From Schoenoplectus triqueter (taxonomy: Eukaryota > Streptophyta > Magnoliopsida > Poales > Cyperaceae), in the NCBI GenBank assembly GCA_964058805.1, contig CAXKVV010000013.1, positions 744,001-808,000 of the forward strand: DNA of 64,000 nucleotides. Reading direction: 5' to 3'. A program made the position numbers and the translations under genes. Below the pieces are notes generated by a model, which ran no database searches, had not been told where the DNA came from, and saw nothing but the letters and a program-made list of their open reading frames with translations. This document shows, piece by piece, positions 58,186 to 64,000 of this stretch (its first letter is position 1; each line of letters begins with the position of its first letter).

Positions 58186-60940
58186 CACTACAAGAAATGT
58201 AATATTAACATGGGTAAAAAGTGCATCAATAGCATCAAAGTACTAATGCAGATGACTCAGTTGCATGGGTAATCGATGAAGATGAGGTCGATGTAATTTC
58301 GCTCGACGCTAATAAGAATTTTCAGCATGAGTCCGATGCAGTTTTTATTTTGCATCAGAGGGCAAAGATATCAGCATGAGATTAAAATTGAAGCGGCCCA
58401 TGCAAATCTCTTATAACTAGGAGTTAAATAATGACATATGACAACAATTGATTGAAGCTTTGAGATATGACATGGTGAAAAGTGATTGGTTATTTGATTT
58501 CCCCATTTTCATAAAAAAATTTGCAAATTGACCCCTCATTTTTCTGTATATTGACACCACATTTTTTTTATAAATTGATCCCTCATAATTGTTTTATTCT
58601 CATTCAAATTGATTTTAGTTTAAGATTCATAATTGTAAGATTTTATATAATATACTGATCATTTATTACTATAAAATAATAAAAATAAAATTCAAACAAT
58701 AAAAATATATGTAGTAAAATTATAGCCACACAAGTAACATCAACTTCCATAGTTTGCCACTTCAGTTTCACATATCATCATCAAATTAAAAACTACACAA
58801 AAAGCACAAACCAGCACAATACTACTGAGTTCCTAAATATCTTAGACATCCACTATCAAATCCTATATAAAAGTCAGCCAAAACACATCAACAATTGCTT
58901 AGTCTTCTTGCTCATACGTCAATCTGTGGACTTTAACCCTCTTGCGCGCTTTGAGCAGATGCCACTTAAGAGCCATACATCTAAATTTCAATTCTTATTA
59001 TAAATTGTATAAGTGGTGCTTAGATAAATTATAAACACATTGAATTAGAAATACAATGTAAATAACCAATTTGCAAGCTCTTAATTCCCACAAGACTTAT
59101 ATAGCAGTTTAGTGTTTGAAGAAAAAGAAAAAAAAATCATCACATCTCTTTTAAGAGTGTGAATCAAGCACAAGCAATTGAATGTCTAAATTCCTGAAGA
59201 TGACTCAATATCATGAATTATACCTCCATACTATACCAGTTGACTTAGGATATGTATCAGTCGTATCATTTATGTACTTTCAATTACATTTGCTGCTCAA
59301 AGCTGGAAGCACATCTTACCAAAAATGGAGAGAGAAACCAAGATCTCCCCGGGACCACTCCCGCCTTGCTGGATGTTGTCCCCTTTCTCTTTCAATCTGT
59401 AATTTTCAGGGCAAGGAGCAATTCAATAGCACACAATGTTGACTCTTTGGTACAAATATGATCTGTACTAGTTGATTATTTGGTAGAATCTATGTACCAG
59501 TGATCTTGTGATCTATATACCAGTCTGATTTAGCTCATAAGGTTCTTTTTGTTGGGTACTCTTCCTGTTGCATAATATTCAGCACTAGACAAGGCTATAA
59601 CCATCATATGGTTAGTTAGTTAATTGCCTGGTATAAATTCTCTACACATGAATTACATATGTACCTTGTGAATAATTCCTCGAGTATCATAGGCCAAACA
59701 TGCATAATTTCGGTTGAGACGCATCCAGGAACCAAGATAAGCGTTCCCTGGGACCACAAACTAATTAGGTTTATATTTATTTTGAAATGTTTCAACATCC
59801 TATTGTCTAACTTTCATAGAAAATAACTGAATATAAAATAAGTAAACCTTGTTAGAGAAACAAGATAAGTGTTACTTGTGCTTTTCTACCTAAATGCATT
59901 CACCATCTGCCAATGTTATCTCTATAACACTCTATTAGAGAGTAATTTATTTTCATAATATCAAACTTTGTACAAATGAGCTATTAATCTAAAGTTACCA
60001 AAAATAAAGAATATGAATTGTAATCCACATTATAGAAAGAACTATGAATTAATTCCTTAAACTTGGTATCAGGAAGGCTATAAATTCCCAAAAGAAGGGA
60101 AGAATTGACATTTGCCGTTGTTGGGGGATCCATAAACTTACAAAAATAAATAATGACAAAAGAGTCATGATTGTCAGCTGAAGATAACCAAATAAGAAGA
60201 GGTACCTATCAAAATCATCAAAGATAATCGTATATGGTACAATCTCACTGAAGCTAGACACAACATCTAACTTAGCCCTTAATTCTAGAAATAAAATACT
60301 TTTGAATTGTAAAATATGGTTCTTCCATGATAGAAATAATTTTATACAAGTGGGATTAAAGAAATGAAAAATTTACCGGCATCAATAGAAGAGGCACTGC
60401 CCGCTGTAGAAGAGGCATTGCCCCCTGTCGACTATTGCGAATGGAGGAGAGGAGGACAGCTAGGGTTTCAAAAGTGGAGATGAGCAGGAGAGGAGAGAAG
60501 GGAGGAGCATGAGAGGAGCGGTTGAGAGAAACTGCTGAGAGGAGCGACAAAAAGGAACCCAGATGAGCAGCGGATCAATAGAGTCGAAGAGATGGAGGAT
60601 GTAGCGCCATCAATTCCTCGAGGAAAAAAATAAAGGACTGAGGAGGGTTTTGTTTAAAGAGGAAAGAAATTATTCGAGAATGGGTCAGCAATTGTACTGA
60701 AGGATTGGAGTCTTGTACTTCTAGTATTCGGCGGGGAGATAAATTTATTGGCGGGGTTTTAAAATTGGACAAGAAAATTTGGCGGGCCTAATTTTTCGAT
60801 GCAAAATTGAAAAGTAAACTGTATGGGCCGAAAATTTATAAGCACATTCTATTTGATTTGTGTACCCGTACAGATCATATTATCCGCATCGACCATACAT
60901 AGAGATGCAATTATACTTAGATTACCAATTTCTTGTAGTG
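58186..60940. mobile_element. Non-autonomous CACTA element (2755 bp)
   Basis: It begins CACTACAAGAAATGTAATAT and ends ACCAATTTCTTGTAGTG (13 paired terminal bases), flanked by TAT on both sides (58183-58185, 60941-60943). GATGCA/TGCATC motifs recur close to both ends as subterminal repeats. No transposase domain can be read; the frames inside (for example 59182-59442) have no recognisable motif. At 60380-60640 lies a purine-rich, G+C-richer block (GGAGAGGAGAGAAGGGAGGA) that may be a promoter/leader or captured host sequence. Confidence 0.88.
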
Positions 60941-60943
60941 TAT

Positions 60944-61600
60944 GCCGCCCAGCTTTTTTGGACCGCAGACAGAGCGTGCCCAATTTTTTTTTGGGTTGCG
61001 GAATGCGATTCTTTCTTTTTTTGAAAATTTTTAAATAGATTCTTCTTTTATAATTTTAATTTTTGAATTTTTTTAATACATAAAATAACCCCTACAGAGC
61101 GAACAAAAACTCAGACCAATTGTTACCATTATCACTTCTGAGGAATTGAATTCTTTCTTTTCAATTTTAAAAAATATTATAAATATCCCGTTTTCCCTTT
61201 TAAGATGTATGAGATCATGTCTTTAGGAAATACACAACACAGGCCTCAAAGCTTGCTTGCTTCAAATGACACATACATTTACATTAAAATTGTCTTGTAA
61301 ATTGCAAAATCTTATAATAATTTAATAAATGTTTTAATTAGAGCGAAAATCTTGTGTAAATAAAAACATAGAAGAACAAATTTTCATTGATTTTTTTTTC
61401 ATTGATCTTCGTTTATGGCTTCTTGGAGTGTATGTTTTCTTCATCAATTCTGATCATTTGCGGCCAAGCAGCCATGAAAATTTCAATCTCTTTCCAAATT
61501 GAGTTTTGTGTTTTGGTTAAGTGGGTTGGAAGAGGACTCATGCTATTTCATGCTTTATATACTAATATACAAACATATTTCTGGCCATTTTTCTACCTTG
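60944..61600. other. Intergenic sequence, nothing firm
   Basis: The frames at 60823-61038 and 61387-61638 have no recognisable domain. Confidence 0.35.
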
Positions 61601-61604
61601 AAGA

Positions 61605-61875
61605 AAAAACAGAAAAGAAAAGCAGGAAAAGGAGATAATCAGAACAGTAACCAAGGGGCACAAATGCCATAACTAACTTGCCAGCAGCGCAATTCTGATT
61701 GCTACAATGAAGGTTCAAATCTAAACTCCATATAGACACCGCACATTTGGTTTTGCGCGTCTCGAGCTCCACCACTGGATGCTCTCCACTCAATGAATGA
61801 TGTGTACAAAATTATGCGACCCATGATGGCTTTGGAACCCACTGTTAGATGCTCCTAAATCCTCTGTGCTGCACT
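61605..61875 (-). pseudogene. Decayed duplicate of the EIL gene 3' end
   Basis: This block runs parallel to the 3' end of the gene at 62621-64000. AAAAGGAGATAATCAGAACA matches AAAAGGAGATAAACATAACA (about 62565), and GGGGCACAAATGCCATAACT matches GGGGGCATATTAATGCTATA. GATGGCTTTGGAACCCACTG, TTAGATGCTCCT matches GATGATCTTGGAACCCATGG, TTCGATGCTTCT (about 62778), which encodes the SNHGFQDHH part. The frame is not kept and the rest of the gene is missing. Confidence 0.6.
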
Positions 61876-61879
61876 GATA

Positions 61880-62620
61880 TCTCGTTTAGGATGTCTTGCT
61901 CTCAGAAGAATGGCAACTTGTGTGGTTTACACTGTGTTTTTTGTCTTTTTGTGTGTGTTTTGGCAGGAAAAGGGGGAACATTAATATTAGCACTTTTACT
62001 ATACTGTGTGTTAAGACGGATTCGACCTCTAGAGTAACCTATGTGGGACCTGAGTCTAAACTCATATGCTGTATTTTGTTAATTTTACAATTGTAAAGGT
62101 AACATCGATGTTGCAACATCCTAATTCAATATGTTTGTTCTAATAGTTTTCAACTTTTGTTAGATGTTACTATATCTAAGCACCTGATAAAACTTGTAAG
62201 TTAAACCATCACCATAGTGATCCTAACACCAATTTAATTATCCGAAGCATCAGATTGAGCCTCTATTTCTTGATTTTTTTTGATGTAGTGTCACTGTCAC
62301 GTTAGAAATAAACGCCCCAATTTCATTCTGTGTTTGAATTTGTAATCAACACTTTGGTTAATAAAAAAATCACTTATAAAATAGGAAACAGAAGATAAAT
62401 CAAACTGAATATATAGAAGAGATATTATAAAATAGTAAGATGGTACATTAACATCATTTTCATTCAAGCAGAACTCGCAACTAATTGACATGATGCTAGT
62501 ATACTACCAATAATGATTCACTCGGTTTAGCCATTATAACAACAATAAAAGAAAACAATGAAAAGAAAAGGAGATAAACATAACAGAGCCACCATGGGGG
62601 CATATTAATGCTATAGTTAA
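61880..62620. other. 3' flank of the EIL gene
   Basis: Presumed 3' untranslated region of the minus-strand EIL gene near 62620, then intergenic sequence. Short frames here have no recognisable domain. Confidence 0.4.
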
Positions 62621-64000
62621 CTAACAACCACCTATTCTGTCCTGATTGCCAAAGGGATGTTGGAACTCCGAACCAGTATTCCCACCAGGCAGTTGATTGA
62701 GTCTATCCTGAGTCCCACCAGTAGAATTCCCTTCCAGCTGGTCAACAAATGGTCGGCATGTATGCACAGGAGCATGATGATCTTGGAACCCATGGTTCGA
62801 TGCTTCTGAACCACCAATGGTCTGATTGTGTTGCAGATTTAATGGTACGTTTGCAGATAGCATAGGGTTGAAACAAAAGGCCCAGGGTGAATATTGTGGA
62901 AAAAAGCTTGCACCAATGGTCTGATTGTGTTGCAGATTCCCATGTTGCAGCTGGCCCACTGGTGGCCCTGTAATCGGCCATGATGAGGAGGTGCTACTAC
63001 CTGTTGTAATAGAAGGCAAATGCACAACTCCAAAGGGGCTAATGGTGCCAGGGGCCTCATTATTAGAAATAGTAATGCTCTGTCTGTCAACATTACGAAT
63101 AATCTGAGAACTACTTCCACTGTACGCCTCCAAAAATGAAACCGCGTCATCTAAGGGCATGTTGGGGAACTCTCGGCAATATAACTTGGCCTCTGCTATT
63201 AGTGCCAAATTCCAGAACTTCCTTTCTTTGGAGTTCATGCGTGACATCAAGTAATTTGACTGCTCCACAAGACTGTATGGCTTTGAATAGTTGGGAGCCA
63301 TCAACTTTATTATCCCAACTATCACCGCAACCTTCCATTTCTTCCTTAGGTCGTGCGGTTTCTTGAATGGTGGTGGTCCGTCATTTTCTGAGATGCCAGT
63401 TTGGCCCCACCAGCCCTCCTGTGGAGTGGGCCACCATGGTGGAGGCAAACCCTTTTCATATGGAAACATCCGCTGTGGAGGATCGCAGTGTTGCATTAGG
63501 AGGGACATCATTGACCCAAGTGTTGTATCAGAGATCTCCACAAGCAGCTTGGCTGTTGATTTCAAGTCAGTGTCGTGTGCCACATTTGGGAAAGGAAAAT
63601 TTTCTGGGCAGTAAAGTTCAGTTTTGGCTGGAGCAGTTTTATCGAACATTGCTTGGCCCTTCCACCATGCACGGAGACTGTCAGAGGCCCCTATCATAGG
63701 CTTACTTGTTTCAGTTACCATTCCTATGACATAGCCTTTGGCATTACATTGTTCTGTTATCATAGACATTCTGTCTAAAATCTTTTGGTGGTAATGAGAA
63801 ACCATCTTCTGGTGGGCTTTCAGATTATTGTCAATGCTAGCCTTCTGTTTCTCTTTAGTGGCTCTATCTGCCTTATTACTTTCATACAATCTAATTTTTG
63901 TGCCATATTCGTCTATTTTCATTTTCAATTCCTCCCTTGTAAGTTTTCTACTTGGTGAGGAGGACAAGGGCGATCCTGAGTTGTCATCCTGGATATGGGG
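62621..64000 (-). CDS. EIN3/EIL-family transcription factor, 5' part beyond the window
   Basis: An open frame of 459 codons runs from the window edge to TAG at 62621-62623. No ATG is seen at its head: the frame continues upstream through HIQDDNSGSPLSSSPSRK, so the protein starts outside, unless the CAG at 63989-63991 is a splice acceptor. EIN3/EIL proteins are nuclear DNA-binding factors of ethylene (and for some members sulphur) signalling. Landmarks: a basic coiled-coil start (REELKMKIDEYGTKIRLYES), CNAKGYVIGMVTETSKPMIG, ASDSLRAWWKGQAMFD, the family hallmark LLMQHCDPPQRMFPYEKG, LPPPWWPTPQEGWWGQ and KKPHDLRKKWKVAVIVGII. The C-terminal third is Gln/Gly/Pro/His-rich with a duplicated NLQHNQTIG. 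The DNA-binding core differs from textbook EIN3 at many positions, so it is a divergent member. Transcription runs leftward. Confidence 0.85.
   Translation of the reverse strand, partial: PHIQDDNSGSPLSSSPSRKLTREELKMKIDEYGTKIRLYESNKADRATKEKQKASIDNNLKAHQKMVSHYHQKILDRMSMITEQCNAKGYVIGMVTETSKPMIGASDSLRAWWKGQAMFDKTAPAKTELYCPENFPFPNVAHDTDLKSTAKLLVEISDTTLGSMMSLLMQHCDPPQRMFPYEKGLPPPWWPTPQEGWWGQTGISENDGPPPFKKPHDLRKKWKVAVIVGIIKLMAPNYSKPYSLVEQSNYLMSRMNSKERKFWNLALIAEAKLYCREFPNMPLDDAVSFLEAYSGSSSQIIRNVDRQSITISNNEAPGTISPFGVVHLPSITTGSSTSSSWPITGPPVGQLQHGNLQHNQTIGASFFPQYSPWAFCFNPMLSANVPLNLQHNQTIGGSEASNHGFQDHHAPVHTCRPFVDQLEGNSTGGTQDRLNQLPGGNTGSEFQHPFGNQDRIGGC
62811..62941 (-). repeat. Short direct repeat in the EIL C-terminal coding region
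   Basis: ACCAATGGTCTGATTGTGTT followed by GCAGATT occurs at about 62813 and 62913, about 100 bases apart, and gives two NLQHNQTIG blocks in frame. The sequence between the repeats stays in frame. Confidence 0.85.

Noticed and set aside
63965..63967. Start of the EIL protein at 63967
   Set aside because: The codon there is TTG, and the same frame stays open to the window edge, so this is not the start.
1..64000. tRNA, rRNA or organelle-derived segments
   Set aside because: No cloverleaf, rRNA core or organelle gene was noticed by eye; a covariance-model search was not possible here.

Overview
This window is plant (angiosperm) nuclear DNA. It is strongly AT-rich, its genes have many short introns with GT..AG borders, and it is crowded with plant-type DNA transposons (hAT, CACTA, PIF/Harbinger, Helitron and fold-back MITEs). 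The species cannot be fixed from the sequence.

Three host genes are visible. (1) A PTEN2-type phosphatase gene on the minus strand, 18672 down to 7368. I could assemble 12 coding exons with matching phases into an intact 601-residue protein; its introns hold most of the repeats between 8 and 16.5 kb. (2) A type I inositol polyphosphate 5-phosphatase on the plus strand, 43926-46953: 9 coding exons, 518 residues, with a TATA-like box and a long leader upstream. (3) The C-terminal part of an EIN3/EIL-type transcription factor on the minus strand, 62621-64000, which runs off the right edge. A decayed duplicate of its 3' end lies at about 61605-61875. The first two genes both encode phosphoinositide phosphatases (3- and 5-position) and lie about 25 kb apart; they are ordinary neighbours, not an operon.

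The rest is transposon territory. A hAT element of 4249 bp (24779-29027) keeps its terminal repeats and 8-bp target duplication, but its transposase gene is broken. A related, more decayed transposase lies on the minus strand at about 2.8-4.5 kb. Small hAT derivatives with recognisable 8-bp target duplications lie at 5451-5801, 8930-9371, 13557-14653, 23613-24080, 50220-50662, 51590-51989, 52815-53251 and 57164-57345. Two CACTA elements with 3-bp duplications are at 39924-40791 and 58186-60940. A Harbinger/Tourist MITE is at 31406-31656, and two Helitron-like copies are at 847-1316 and 35579-36051.

Two 'trains' of long fold-back MITEs sit end to end, separated only by (TA)n/(GA)n tracts: about 8.89-12.05 kb inside PTEN2 intron 11, and 33.6-38.05 kb in intergenic DNA. 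Several of these otherwise different families carry a similar 14-16 bp perfect palindrome close to their ends. This is the most interesting pattern I found. Other repeats are a minisatellite at 47.8-48.4 kb and a 1.9 kb A/T simple-repeat field at 54.9-56.8 kb. I saw no sign of a new multi-gene system. The window's interest lies in its nested and duplicated repeats.
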